Assembly (NCBI GenBank): GCA_023416735.1 | Contig: JAEZGX010000038.1 | Span: 124,001 to 188,000, forward strand | DNA from: Verrucomicrobiota bacterium | Lineage (GTDB): Bacteria > Verrucomicrobiota > Verrucomicrobiia > Opitutales > Opitutaceae | Direction: 5' to 3' | Length of the DNA: 64,000 nucleotides | Part shown: one piece after another, positions 34,077-42,680 of the stretch | Position numbering within the stretch: position 1 is the first letter of the stretch | How the letters are laid out: every line of letters begins with the position of its first letter | The notes under the pieces: generated by a model | Told to the model about the DNA's origin: nothing | What the model saw: only the letters and a program-made list of their open reading frames with translations | The model's database searches: none | Translations under genes and position numbers: made by a program

Positions 34077-36026
34077 TCACGAAGAAGCCGGTTCGGCGAC
34101 CGCCGCCTGCGGCCGCACCACTCCGCTCGTCAAAGCATTCGGATCCAAAATCAGGATCGGCCGGCCATCGCCCAATTCCGTCGCACCCGAAATTCCGTCC
34201 ACTCGCACCAGCGGATCTTCGAGCGGCCTCACCACCACTTCCCGCCGGCTCAACACCCGATCCACCACCAATCCCACCGCTCCCCGCTCCGCGCTGAGCA
34301 CCAACAGCGTCAACATCTCCGGCTCCTCGCCCTCGATCTGAAACATGCTCGCAAGCCGCCGGAACGGCAGCAGCCCTCCGCGATACGGCACCACGTCCGT
34401 GCCACGAATGTTCCGCTGCTCTCGCCCCGGCACCTGCACGATTTCGTCCACCGCACTCTGCGGCACCGCGCAAATTTCCTGCCCCACTTTCACGATGATC
34501 GCATCCACGATCGAAAGCGTCAGCGGCAGCCGCAGCGTAAACTCGGTCCCTTCGCCCAACGTCGTCTCGAGCGAGAGCGCGCCGCCGAGCTCGCGCACCG
34601 TGTCTGCGACCACCGCCATCCCCACGCCGCGTCCCGCAGCTCGATCCGCTTCATCCCGCGTCGAAAAACCCGGTGAACACAAAATCGCCAGCAGCCCCGC
34701 CGCATCGGCCCCCGCGGGCACCGTCAATCCCATCGCCTTCGCGCGCTTCATCACCGCATCCGCATCGATCCCGCTGCCGTCGTCGCGCACTTGAATCACC
34801 ACCGATTCACCGCGGCTGATCGCGCGCAACGTCAATGTCGCCTCCGCCGGCTTTCCGGCCGCCTCGCGCCTGGCCGCCGCTTCCACGCCGTGCGAAAACG
34901 CGTTCCTGATCAGATGCAACAGCGGCTCCTTCAGCCGCTCCGCCAGGTATTTATCGATCTCCGTCTGATGCCCTTCGAGCACCACGCGCACTTTCTTGTC
35001 CGACCCCGCCGCGAGATCGCGAATGACAAAAGGTATCCGATTAAACACTTCACTCACCGGCACCAGCCGCACGCGCGAAATCGCCTTTCTCATCTCCCGC
35101 AACGACCGCGCCAGTCCCGCATCGATTTCTCGCAACGCTTCATCCGCCTCGAAGTGCTGCCGGATCCGATCCGCCAGCCGCGAACGCTGGATCACCATCT
35201 CGCCCGTGATCCGCATCAACTCGTCCAACCGCTCCAAATCCACGCGCACCATGTGCGACGGCGTCAGCGGCAGGATTTCACTTCGCTCGAGTGCGACGTC
35301 CTGAGGCGCCGGTTTCGATTGTTCCGACGCGACGCGCTCCGCCTGCACGCCATCCGCCATCCACGCCGTCACCTCGTCCTCGGACGGCGCCTCGCGCACA
35401 GCCACGCTGAACACAAATGCAATTTTCCCATTCGCTCGCACCACCGGAGTCGACGACACGATCTCGCCCAAATCAGCGATCCTCGTCCGCACAGAGGTCA
35501 CGTTGACGCCCCGCGCATCGAGCTCAGCCGAGGGCGCAAACACAAACCGCCACAGCGCCTTGTTCGCCGTCCCGCTCGTCTTCGCCACCTGCGCTTCCAC
35601 CGCTCCCGCGCTCGCCTCGCTCGCCGCCGCTTCCTGCAACGCGTCGAGCAGGCCCCGGTCTTCCACCAGCGTTTGTCCCGCCCGGTGCGAACCAATCAAT
35701 CGCTCCAAACCTTGCTCCGCATCGATCAACAGCGCCCATCGCTCGTGCGTGAGCGGCACCTGCTGTTTCGAAATCGCCCGCAACAGATCCTCCGTCCGAT
35801 GCGCGAGCTGCTCCGCGATTTTCACTCCCGCGATCGCCGCATTGCCCTTCACCGAATGCACGAGACGAAACAGGGTCTCGATCGCACCCGCAGTCGCACC
35901 ACCCGCCTCCAACGCCTCGCCTGCCGCAGTCAGCTGCGATCGCATCGCCGTCAGCAGTTCGTCGCATTCGGCGTAGAAATCGTCGAGCAACTCCTTCCGC
36001 AACTCAGGCGAAAATTCGGAGCTCAT
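34077..36026 (-). CDS. cheA: Chemotaxis histidine kinase CheA
   Basis: A 649-residue kinase. The Hpt domain (1-120) has the phosphorylatable His57 in LVHSVKGNAAIAG. About 150-235 is a ferredoxin-like, P2-like region (LWRFVFAPSAELDARGVNV). The dimerisation domain follows (VDLERLDELMRITGEMVIQRSRL). The ATPase has HLIRNAFSHGVEAA, with Ser in place of the usual Asp before HG, then DDGSGID and GRGVGMAVV. A C-terminal CheW-like domain ends the protein. There is no separate receiver. It is the first gene of the operon and is divergent from the sugar symporter gene, so the promoter lies in 36027-36271. Confidence 0.95.
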   Translation of the reverse strand: MSSEFSPELRKELLDDFYAECDELLTAMRSQLTAAGEALEAGGATAGAIETLFRLVHSVKGNAAIAGVKIAEQLAHRTEDLLRAISKQQVPLTHERWALLIDAEQGLERLIGSHRAGQTLVEDRGLLDALQEAAASEASAGAVEAQVAKTSGTANKALWRFVFAPSAELDARGVNVTSVRTRIADLGEIVSSTPVVRANGKIAFVFSVAVREAPSEDEVTAWMADGVQAERVASEQSKPAPQDVALERSEILPLTPSHMVRVDLERLDELMRITGEMVIQRSRLADRIRQHFEADEALREIDAGLARSLREMRKAISRVRLVPVSEVFNRIPFVIRDLAAGSDKKVRVVLEGHQTEIDKYLAERLKEPLLHLIRNAFSHGVEAAARREAAGKPAEATLTLRAISRGESVVIQVRDDGSGIDADAVMKRAKAMGLTVPAGADAAGLLAILCSPGFSTRDEADRAAGRGVGMAVVADTVRELGGALSLETTLGEGTEFTLRLPLTLSIVDAIIVKVGQEICAVPQSAVDEIVQVPGREQRNIRGTDVVPYRGGLLPFRRLASMFQIEGEEPEMLTLLVLSAERGAVGLVVDRVLSRREVVVRPLEDPLVRVDGISGATELGDGRPILILDPNALTSGVVRPQAAVAEPASS

Positions 36027-36271
36027 CCTCGTGAGAGTGAACCGTCGATTCGGCGGTCAGCGCGCCGATCGAGACGAGGAATTGCAATGCAGTGCGGCAT
36101 GAAGTGCGACCGGCGGCACAAGGACAGCCGGATGCTCAATCAGCAAATCGCCGCCCCACCGACGCCGTCGAGGCATTTCGTGAATGCGATCGTTTCCGAG
36201 TCGCGACTTTTCCGCGTCACCTCCGTCAATCGCCTTGTCCGCTTCAACCTGCACCCGTTTCCTCCCCCCTC

Positions 36272-37666
36272 ATGCAGCAACCCCCTGCCTCCATCGATCG
36301 CCTCCCCACGCGCGAATACATTGGCTACGCCCTCGGCGACACCGCCTCCAACCTCTTCTTTCAAACCTTCAACATCTTCCTGACGTATTACTACGTCGAT
36401 GTTTGGGGCATTCCCGCCGCCGCGCTGCTGTTGATGATGCCGATGGTGCGGCTCTCCGATGCGATCAGCGACCCGCTCATGGGCATCATCGCCGATCGCA
36501 CCAAATCCCGGTGGGGCAAATTTCGTCCCTACCTGCTCTGGGGCGCCGTGCCTTACGGCGTCTGTGGTTATATGATGTTTGCCGGCCCCGATCTCAGCGA
36601 AAGCGGCAAGATCGCCTACGCCTACATCACCTACTTCCTAATGCTGCAGGCCTACACGGTCATCAACGTCCCTTACTCTTCCCTCCTGGGCGTCATCAGC
36701 CCTTCACCTGTCGTCCGCACCGTCGCTTCGAGCTACCGCTTCGTCGGCGCCTTCGGTGGCGGTCTGCTCATCAGCATTTTCGCTCGCCCGCTCGTCGCCG
36801 AACTCGGCGGCGGCAACGAAACGCTCGGATTCCAATACACGATGGGCATCTTCGGCGCGCTTTCGATCCTCATGTTCTGGATCTGCTTCGCCACCACGAA
36901 AGAGCGCGTCACGCCGCCTCCCGGCCAAAAAACCAATCTCAAGGAAGAACTCGGCGAACTCTTCCGCAACTGGCCCTGGGTCACGCTTCTCTTCGTTGCG
37001 CTTTTCTCTACCACGTTCATCGCCCTCCGTTCCGGCAGCACGCTTTTCTACTTCAAATACATCGGCGGCGACGATGGCTCTCCGATCCTCTGGGGCCGCT
37101 TCGATCGCAGCACGGTTTTCCTCTCCACGGGCATGATCGCAATGATGCTCGGCTGCGTCTGTCTCGGCACATTCGCCAAAAAATGGGACAAGCGTCTCCT
37201 CGCCGCGTGGCTCTCCGCCACCACCGCCGCCGCTTGGATTCTGTTCTTCTTCCTCCCGCCCGACAACTTCACGCTCCTCCTCATCGTCAACGCCATCGGC
37301 ACGTTCGCGATGGGTCCGACGTCCGCCCTCGTTTGGGCCATGTATGCCGACGTCGCCGACTACGGTGAATGGAAATTCAACCGCCGCTCCACCGGCCTCG
37401 TTTATTCCGCATCTCTCTTCGCGCTCAAATCCGGCATCATGATGGGCGGCTTCGTCCTCCCGCTCTTCCTCGATCAATTCGGCTTCGTCCGCGAAGCCCA
37501 GCAAACCGCCATGTCGCTGCTCGGCATCAAACTTGCCTTCTCGATCGCGCCTGGCGTGTTCGCCGGCCTCAAAGCCCTCGCCCTCTTCGTTTACCCGCTC
37601 AGCCGCGCCAAGGTGCAGGAAGTCGAACAAGCCCTCGCCGCCCGCCGCGCCGCTGCCTCCGCTTAA
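36272..37666 (+). CDS. GPH-family sugar:cation symporter
   Basis: A 464-residue, twelve-helix transporter of the glycoside-pentoside-hexuronide family. Diagnostic parts are REYIGYALGDTASNLFFQTFNIFLTYYYVD at the start and VRLSDAISDPLMGIIADRTKSRWGKFRPYLLWGA. In the second half, ALVWAMYADVADYGEWKFNRRSTGLVYSASLFALKSG is also typical. Start 36272 (MQQPPASIDRL) begins the conserved region. It precedes a GH43 gene on the same strand, so xylosides or arabinosides are likely substrates, imported with a proton or sodium ion. Confidence 0.95.
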   Translation: MQQPPASIDRLPTREYIGYALGDTASNLFFQTFNIFLTYYYVDVWGIPAAALLLMMPMVRLSDAISDPLMGIIADRTKSRWGKFRPYLLWGAVPYGVCGYMMFAGPDLSESGKIAYAYITYFLMLQAYTVINVPYSSLLGVISPSPVVRTVASSYRFVGAFGGGLLISIFARPLVAELGGGNETLGFQYTMGIFGALSILMFWICFATTKERVTPPPGQKTNLKEELGELFRNWPWVTLLFVALFSTTFIALRSGSTLFYFKYIGGDDGSPILWGRFDRSTVFLSTGMIAMMLGCVCLGTFAKKWDKRLLAAWLSATTAAAWILFFFLPPDNFTLLLIVNAIGTFAMGPTSALVWAMYADVADYGEWKFNRRSTGLVYSASLFALKSGIMMGGFVLPLFLDQFGFVREAQQTAMSLLGIKLAFSIAPGVFAGLKALALFVYPLSRAKVQEVEQALAARRAAASA

Positions 37667-37679
37667 ACACCCAAGGTGG

Positions 37680-37701
37680 AACCCGCCGTCTTCGGCGGGT
37701 T
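37680..37701 (+). terminator. Hairpin between symporter and GH43 genes
   Basis: Perfect 9-base arms AACCCGCCG and CGGCGGGTT around a TCTT loop, 14 bases after the symporter stop. No T-tract follows. It may attenuate or stabilise the message rather than fully terminate it, since the GH43 gene begins 91 bases later. Confidence 0.5.
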
Positions 37702-37792
37702 GCGAGCGCCCCGCCGCCCCCGGCGCCCGGATCGTCGCTCTGCGCGCTCTCGCCCACCGTCTCCCACCAACACAGTTCACTCGCTCATCGCC

Positions 37793-39451
37793 ATGCCCGT
37801 CCCGTCCGTCCCGGCTATCCGCAATCCCATCCTCCCCGGCTTCAACCCCGATCCGTCCATCCTCCGCGTCGGTGACGATTATTACATCGCCACCTCGACG
37901 TTCGAGTGGTTCCCCGGCGTCCAGATCCATCACTCGCGCGATCTCGTCAACTGGCGCCTGCTCACCCGTCCGCTCCGCCGCCCGAGCCAGCTCAACATGA
38001 TCGGCGATCCCGATTCCTGCGGCGTCTGGGCCCCGTGCCTCACTCACGCCGATGGCCAGTTCTGGCTCCTCTTCACCGACGTCAAACGCTACGGACGCAC
38101 CTCCGTCGGCGGCGCGTCCGGCGCCTCCCTCCGCGATTTCCACAACTTCCTCGTCACGTCTCCCACCATCGACGGCGACTGGTCCGACCCCGTTTATCTC
38201 AACAGCAGCGGTTTCGATCCTTCACTCTTCCACGACGACGACGGCCGCAAATACGTCGTCAACCAGCTCTGGGATCATCGCCCCGGCAACAACCGTTTCG
38301 CCGGCATCGTCCTTCAGGAATACTCTGTCCAGGAGCGCCGTCTCGTGGGCGAACGCGTCAACATCTTCAAGGGCACTCCGCTCGGCCTCACCGAGGCTCC
38401 GCACCTCTACAAGCGCAACGGCTACTACTACCTCATCGTCGCCGAGGGCGGCACCGCGTGGAACCACGCCGTCACGATGGCGCGTTCGAAAAATCTCGCC
38501 GGCCCTTACGAACTCCACCCCGACACCTACATCATGAGCGCGCGTCACCGCCCCGACGCTCCGCTTCAACGCGCCGGCCACGCCACGTTCTGCGATACCC
38601 AATCCGGCGACACCTACCTCGCCTACCTCTGCGGCCGCCCGCTTCACAACCGCGGTCGCTGCACCCTCGGCCGCGAAACCGCCATTCAAAAGATGGTGTG
38701 GGGCGCCGACGACTGGCTGCGCACGCTCGATGGCCAGGGTATCCCCACGCTCGATACGCCCGCGCCCAACCTCCCGCCGCATCCGTTCCCCTCTAAACCG
38801 ACTCGCGAAGACTTCGACTCGTCCGAACTTCCGATCGATTTCCAATGGCTGCGCACGCCGTTCCCCGAGGAGCTTTTCTCCCTCACGGCGCGCCCCGGAC
38901 ACCTTCGTCTCTTCGGCCGCGAAACCATCGGCAGTCTCTTCAAACAATCCCTCGTCGCCCGCCGCCAGCAATCCCACTGTTACTCCGCCGAAACCCTGAT
39001 CGATTTCGAGCCGCAGCATTTCCAGCAGCTCGCCGGCCTCGTCTGCTACTACAACAGTTTCAAATTCCACTATTTCTACGTCTCTCACGACGAGACCCAA
39101 GGCCGCCATCTCCGCGTGATGTCCGCGCTGCCCGACAGCCCGCAATCCGACTCCTTCTCGCCGATCATCCCGATTCCCTCGGGTCAACGGATCCATCTTC
39201 GCGTTGAGGTCGATCACGAGCGTCTCCATTTCGGCTACCGCTTGGAAGGCACCGGCCCCGCCTGGACTTGGCTCCCGCAACAATTCGACGCGTCCATCCT
39301 CTCCGACGAAGCCAGCGCTCCCGGCCTGCCCAACTTCACCGGCAACTTCGTCGGCATGGCTTGCAACGACATGTCCGGCACCGGCCACCCCGCCGACTTC
39401 GACTACTTCGATTACATCGAACGTCCCTACAAACCCGACCCGTTCCTCTGA
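37793..39451 (+). CDS. Glycoside hydrolase family 43 (beta-xylosidase-like)
   Basis: A 552-residue cytosolic-looking enzyme with no signal peptide. The five-bladed propeller occupies about 1-320: the catalytic base Asp in NPILPGFNPDPSILRVGDDYYI, the modulating Asp in SSGFDPSLFHDDDGRKYVV, and the proton-donor Glu in LTEAPHLYKRNGYYYLI. A C-terminal beta-sandwich (about 345-552) carries QSHCYSAETLIDFEP and FHYFYVSHDE, as in XynB-type beta-xylosidases. Start 37793 (MPVPSVPAIRNPILPGF). With the upstream GPH symporter it forms a xylo-oligosaccharide import and cleavage pair; arabinosidase activity is an alternative. Its stop abuts the stop of the convergent VTT gene. Confidence 0.94.
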   Translation: MPVPSVPAIRNPILPGFNPDPSILRVGDDYYIATSTFEWFPGVQIHHSRDLVNWRLLTRPLRRPSQLNMIGDPDSCGVWAPCLTHADGQFWLLFTDVKRYGRTSVGGASGASLRDFHNFLVTSPTIDGDWSDPVYLNSSGFDPSLFHDDDGRKYVVNQLWDHRPGNNRFAGIVLQEYSVQERRLVGERVNIFKGTPLGLTEAPHLYKRNGYYYLIVAEGGTAWNHAVTMARSKNLAGPYELHPDTYIMSARHRPDAPLQRAGHATFCDTQSGDTYLAYLCGRPLHNRGRCTLGRETAIQKMVWGADDWLRTLDGQGIPTLDTPAPNLPPHPFPSKPTREDFDSSELPIDFQWLRTPFPEELFSLTARPGHLRLFGRETIGSLFKQSLVARRQQSHCYSAETLIDFEPQHFQQLAGLVCYYNSFKFHYFYVSHDETQGRHLRVMSALPDSPQSDSFSPIIPIPSGQRIHLRVEVDHERLHFGYRLEGTGPAWTWLPQQFDASILSDEASAPGLPNFTGNFVGMACNDMSGTGHPADFDYFDYIERPYKPDPFL

Positions 39452-40120
39452 TCAACGGCCGTCCGCTCGCGGCCGCCCGGCCAGGCGATACACCACATAC
39501 GAGATCGCGACCGTAGCCAAAAAGACGATACACGCCGTCGTCAGCGACTCGTCTCCTGCGATCGCATAAATGCCCGCGATCGCCAGGTTCGGCCCGAGCG
39601 TCATCCCAAAAATCCGCCGCACCGGCACCCCCGCTGCCGCCGCGATCACCACCGAGGTCTCCGCCAGCACCGGCACGCTGCGCATGCACGCGAGCGTTAA
39701 AATCGTATGCCGCTCGATCATCGCGCGCATCCGCTCGATCTCCGCTTCCGGAATAAACTTCGGCGCCGCCCGCCCCACCGCCGCCCGGCCCAGCCACGCC
39801 GCCACCAGCACCCCGACCGCAAGCCCCGCCGCCCCACCCGCAAACCCCGCGATCTTTCCACTCTCCTGCGCGAGAAAAATGATCACCCACGACGACGGCA
39901 CCGGCAGCACCGCATCGAAACTCAGCAACGCCACCGCCAGTCCCACCATCCAGGGCGTATTGTGCCGCACGCCCTCGAACGCCGGCACGAACACCTCCTC
40001 GCCCCAAATCATAAACGGCACGCTCACCAACACGCTCACCGCAAACACCAGTCCCGCTATCCGCAGGAAACTCCAGAGTGTCCGATAGGACGCCCCGCTT
40101 TCGTGTCTCTTCGTGCCCAT
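39452..40120 (-). CDS. VTT/DedA-like (SNARE-associated) membrane protein
   Basis: A 222-residue polytopic protein. Helices are visible at about 17-38 and 55-75, a re-entrant segment follows (AVLPVPSSWVIIFLAQESGKIAGF), and MRSVPVLAETSVVIAAAAGVPVRRI resembles the conserved core of the VTT domain (PF09335). Such proteins are linked to lipid scrambling and membrane homeostasis. Starts are uncertain: ATG 40120 lies inside a dispersed repeat and is preceded by a purine-rich AGGGAG, and GTG 40144 is possible. It is downstream of the ABC permease. Confidence 0.7.
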   Translation of the reverse strand: MGTKRHESGASYRTLWSFLRIAGLVFAVSVLVSVPFMIWGEEVFVPAFEGVRHNTPWMVGLAVALLSFDAVLPVPSSWVIIFLAQESGKIAGFAGGAAGLAVGVLVAAWLGRAAVGRAAPKFIPEAEIERMRAMIERHTILTLACMRSVPVLAETSVVIAAAAGVPVRRIFGMTLGPNLAIAGIYAIAGDESLTTACIVFLATVAISYVVYRLAGRPRADGR

Positions 40121-40128
40121 TCGTGGTT
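40100..40128. repeat. 10-bp-unit repeat, copy 1
   Basis: Three degenerate 10-base units of the TTCGTGTCCC type, ending TTCGTGGTT. It lies between the ABC permease stop and the body of the VTT gene and contains the candidate VTT start codon on the opposite strand. Confidence 0.75.
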
Positions 40129-40148
40129 CTCTCCCTCTTTTCACCGCC

Positions 40149-41498
40149 TCACCGATCCATCCTGCCCGTCACCTTCGCCACAAATTTCATCGCATACCAT
40201 TGCATCCTCTCCCGCACCCGCGCCTCCGATCCTACTCCTGCCACGCCCAACTCTTCGATGCTCACCACCACCGTGCCTTCCTCCGGATGCAACGCGATCC
40301 AGGTCAAAATCTTTACCAAATCCTCGCCCGGAAACTCCTCTTCCAGCCGTTTCAACACCAGATGCGGCGCCCACCGCTCCACGGGATTCTGAATCAGATC
40401 CGGCACCGCCGCCACGCAGATGAGATTCCGCGCCCGCTGCACCGGATCGCTCACGTATCCAGGACCCCAATGCGGCAGCGCGCCTTCGATCTGCGCGAGT
40501 GCCAGATCTACCGCGTCGCTCGGCGACTGATCAAGATTCGCCATCGGCGTCACCAATCCATTGTCCGGCGGAATCTGATTCACGTCGATCAACGCCACCT
40601 CCGCCTCCGTGATCTTTTTCCATTCCGGCTCCGGCTCAGGTTTCGTTTCGACCACTTCCGCTTCCACGTTTCGCGCCGTCACATTCCCGCTCCGTTCCGC
40701 CGCCACTCCCACCAACACCCACGCTGCTAGGGCCGCGCCCAACCACGCTTTCCCGCGCACCGCGCGAAACCGTTGTCCCGCATCCCATCGAAATAATTTC
40801 ACTCCCGCCGCGAACGCCGCCGCTCCAATCCCCGCCAGCGCCGCCAACTCGAATCCGACCGCGCGCACGCCCTCGCCCGTCACGCAGGTCTGCATCGCTT
40901 CCACCGCATACCGTCCGGGAAAAAACGCCGACACCTGCCGCGCCCACTCCGGCAGCGTCTCCAGCGGCACCGCGACACCACCGATAATCAGCATTGGCAA
41001 AAACACACACTGCCCCAGCGCCTGCACCGCCGGCACGTTGTCCGCCATTGCCGCGATCACCGTGCCCATCCCGATAAACGCCAGCGCCACCACCGAGAAC
41101 GCCACGAACAATCCCACCGGATCCGCCGGCGCCGTCATTCCGACCGCCAGCGCAATCGCCAGCTGCAACGCTCCGGCCGTCAACACCAGCACATAACGTC
41201 CGACCACCGCCCCCGCCAGCAACGTCCCCAATCCCACCGGCGCGATGCGATACCTCCGCCACACGCCGCGTTCGCGCTCGCTCACCAGCGTCGTCGGCAA
41301 CCCGAAACACGCGCCGCCCAGCACGCTCACCGTCAGCAGTTCGCCCATGTGCTGCAGCAACGGAATTTTCTCGTGACGATACAGCACCCAGAACGCCGCC
41401 AGAAAAATCACGGGAAACAAATACCCATACACCAGCGCCAGCCGGTTCCGAAAATGCAGCCGCAGCGTCACCGCGACGTGCTCCACAAAACCTTTCAC
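40149..41498 (-). CDS. ABC-2 type permease with soluble C-terminal extension
   Basis: A 449-residue protein. Residues 1-235 are an ABC-2 exporter permease with six helices, including VSERERGVWRRYRIAPVGLGTLLAGAVVGRY and the conserved IIGGVAVPLETLPEWARQVSAFFPGRYAVEAMQ. An additional helix lies at about 251-266 (AWLGAALAAWVLVGVA). About 180 soluble residues then follow, starting with an acidic stretch (VETKPEPEPEWKKITEAE). Ordinary permeases of this type end near residue 250. The extension looks like a fused domain, probably outside the membrane. It is translated with a 4-base overlap after the ATPase gene. Confidence 0.88.
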   Translation of the reverse strand: MKGFVEHVAVTLRLHFRNRLALVYGYLFPVIFLAAFWVLYRHEKIPLLQHMGELLTVSVLGGACFGLPTTLVSERERGVWRRYRIAPVGLGTLLAGAVVGRYVLVLTAGALQLAIALAVGMTAPADPVGLFVAFSVVALAFIGMGTVIAAMADNVPAVQALGQCVFLPMLIIGGVAVPLETLPEWARQVSAFFPGRYAVEAMQTCVTGEGVRAVGFELAALAGIGAAAFAAGVKLFRWDAGQRFRAVRGKAWLGAALAAWVLVGVAAERSGNVTARNVEAEVVETKPEPEPEWKKITEAEVALIDVNQIPPDNGLVTPMANLDQSPSDAVDLALAQIEGALPHWGPGYVSDPVQRARNLICVAAVPDLIQNPVERWAPHLVLKRLEEEFPGEDLVKILTWIALHPEEGTVVVSIEELGVAGVGSEARVRERMQWYAMKFVAKVTGRMDR

Positions 41499-42439
41499 GC
41501 CGCACCTCCTTCCTGCTTGCCCGCACTCCGCCGCGCCTTCGCCGTCAGTCCAAAAAACACGTCCTCCAGCGTCGCTTTCTGCACGTGGAGTTCAACCAGC
41601 TGCCCCCCCGCCGCCTCGAGCCAGCCCGCCAGCGCCGCAATGGTCGCCGCCGCCCCCGCCGTCTGAAATCGCGCCGTCGCTCCGTCGCACCGCGCATCGA
41701 TCACGCCCGGAACGCGCGCGAGTCGCGCCTCCTCCAGCGGTCTCGCCGTCACCAGCGTCACCGACTGCAACGCACTCGCTTCCTCGATCAAATCCCGCGG
41801 CGTCCCCGTCGCCACCAGTTCGCCCGCATCCAAAATCGCGATACGATCGCACAACTGCTCCGCTTCATCGAGATCGTGCGTCGTCAATAACACCGTTCTT
41901 CCTTCCGCCTTCATCCGCCGGATTTCCTCGTGCAACTCCCGCCGCGCCGCCGGATCCAGTCCGCTCGTCGGCTCATCCAGCAAAACGAGCTCCGGCCGGT
42001 TCACAAACGCCAGCGCCAGCGCCACCCGCTGCCGCTGTCCCTGCGAAAGCGATTCGAACCGCGCGTTCGCTTTCGCCTCCAAAGAAAACCGTCCGAGCAA
42101 AACCTTCGGCGTTTCGCGTTCGCGATAAAACGCCCCAAACAACTCCAGCGCCTCCCGCACCGTGATCTTCTCCTGCAACGCCGTCGTTTGCAGCGCCGCC
42201 CCCACTCGCTCCCGCGCGCCCCGGCCGTTCTTCGTCACGTCCAGTCCGCCGATTTCGATGGCTCCGCCATCCGCTTCCCGCAATCCGAGCACGATCTCCA
42301 CCAGGCTGGTCTTGCCCGCGCCATTCGGCCCCAGCAGCCCAAAGATCTCTCCACGCCCCACTTCAAAGCTCACTCCACGCAACGCCTCCGCCGCGCCATA
42401 GCGCTTCCGCAATTCGCGAACAACCAAGTGAGCCGGCAT
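41495..42439 (-). CDS. ABC transporter ATP-binding protein
   Basis: A 314-residue ATPase with start 42439 (MPAHLVVRELRKRYG). Motifs are Walker A LLGPNGAGKTSLVEIVLGL, signature LSQGQRQRVALALAF, Walker B LVLLDEPTSGLDPAARRE and switch His LLTTHDLDEAEQL. A C-terminal domain of the ABC-2 exporter type follows. An internal alternative start is 42511. The open frame further upstream runs through a dispersed repeat and is not coding. It drives the neighbouring permease; the exported substrate is unknown, but multidrug or polymer export is typical. Confidence 0.95.
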   Translation of the reverse strand: MPAHLVVRELRKRYGAAEALRGVSFEVGRGEIFGLLGPNGAGKTSLVEIVLGLREADGGAIEIGGLDVTKNGRGARERVGAALQTTALQEKITVREALELFGAFYRERETPKVLLGRFSLEAKANARFESLSQGQRQRVALALAFVNRPELVLLDEPTSGLDPAARRELHEEIRRMKAEGRTVLLTTHDLDEAEQLCDRIAILDAGELVATGTPRDLIEEASALQSVTLVTARPLEEARLARVPGVIDARCDGATARFQTAGAAATIAALAGWLEAAGGQLVELHVQKATLEDVFFGLTAKARRSAGKQEGGAA

Positions 42440-42514
42440 ACCAGCCGCGTGAATACGTTCCGCCCCGCCACGGAACAAGCCTCCATTCACCGTCTCCTCG
42501 CTCGAAACCATTCT

Positions 42515-42544
42515 TTCGTGCTCATTTCGCGTCCATTCGTGGTT
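42515..42544. repeat. 10-bp-unit repeat, copy 2
   Basis: A second degenerate copy of the TTCGTGTCC-type units, ending ATTCGTGGTT. It is in the 240-base divergent gap between the ABC ATPase and the first DUF2911 gene. The rest of that gap holds the presumed promoters but no other clear element. Confidence 0.7.
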
Positions 42545-42680
42545 CACGCGCTCCTCCGATTTTTTTACCCGCGTCATACCTTGGGATTTCCCTCCGGCCG
42601 GTGTTAACCTCTCGCCAGTATTGTTTTTCCTCACACATCCCCCAAATCTCCTCCCCCTTTCTTCCTCAAACCCACCACCT

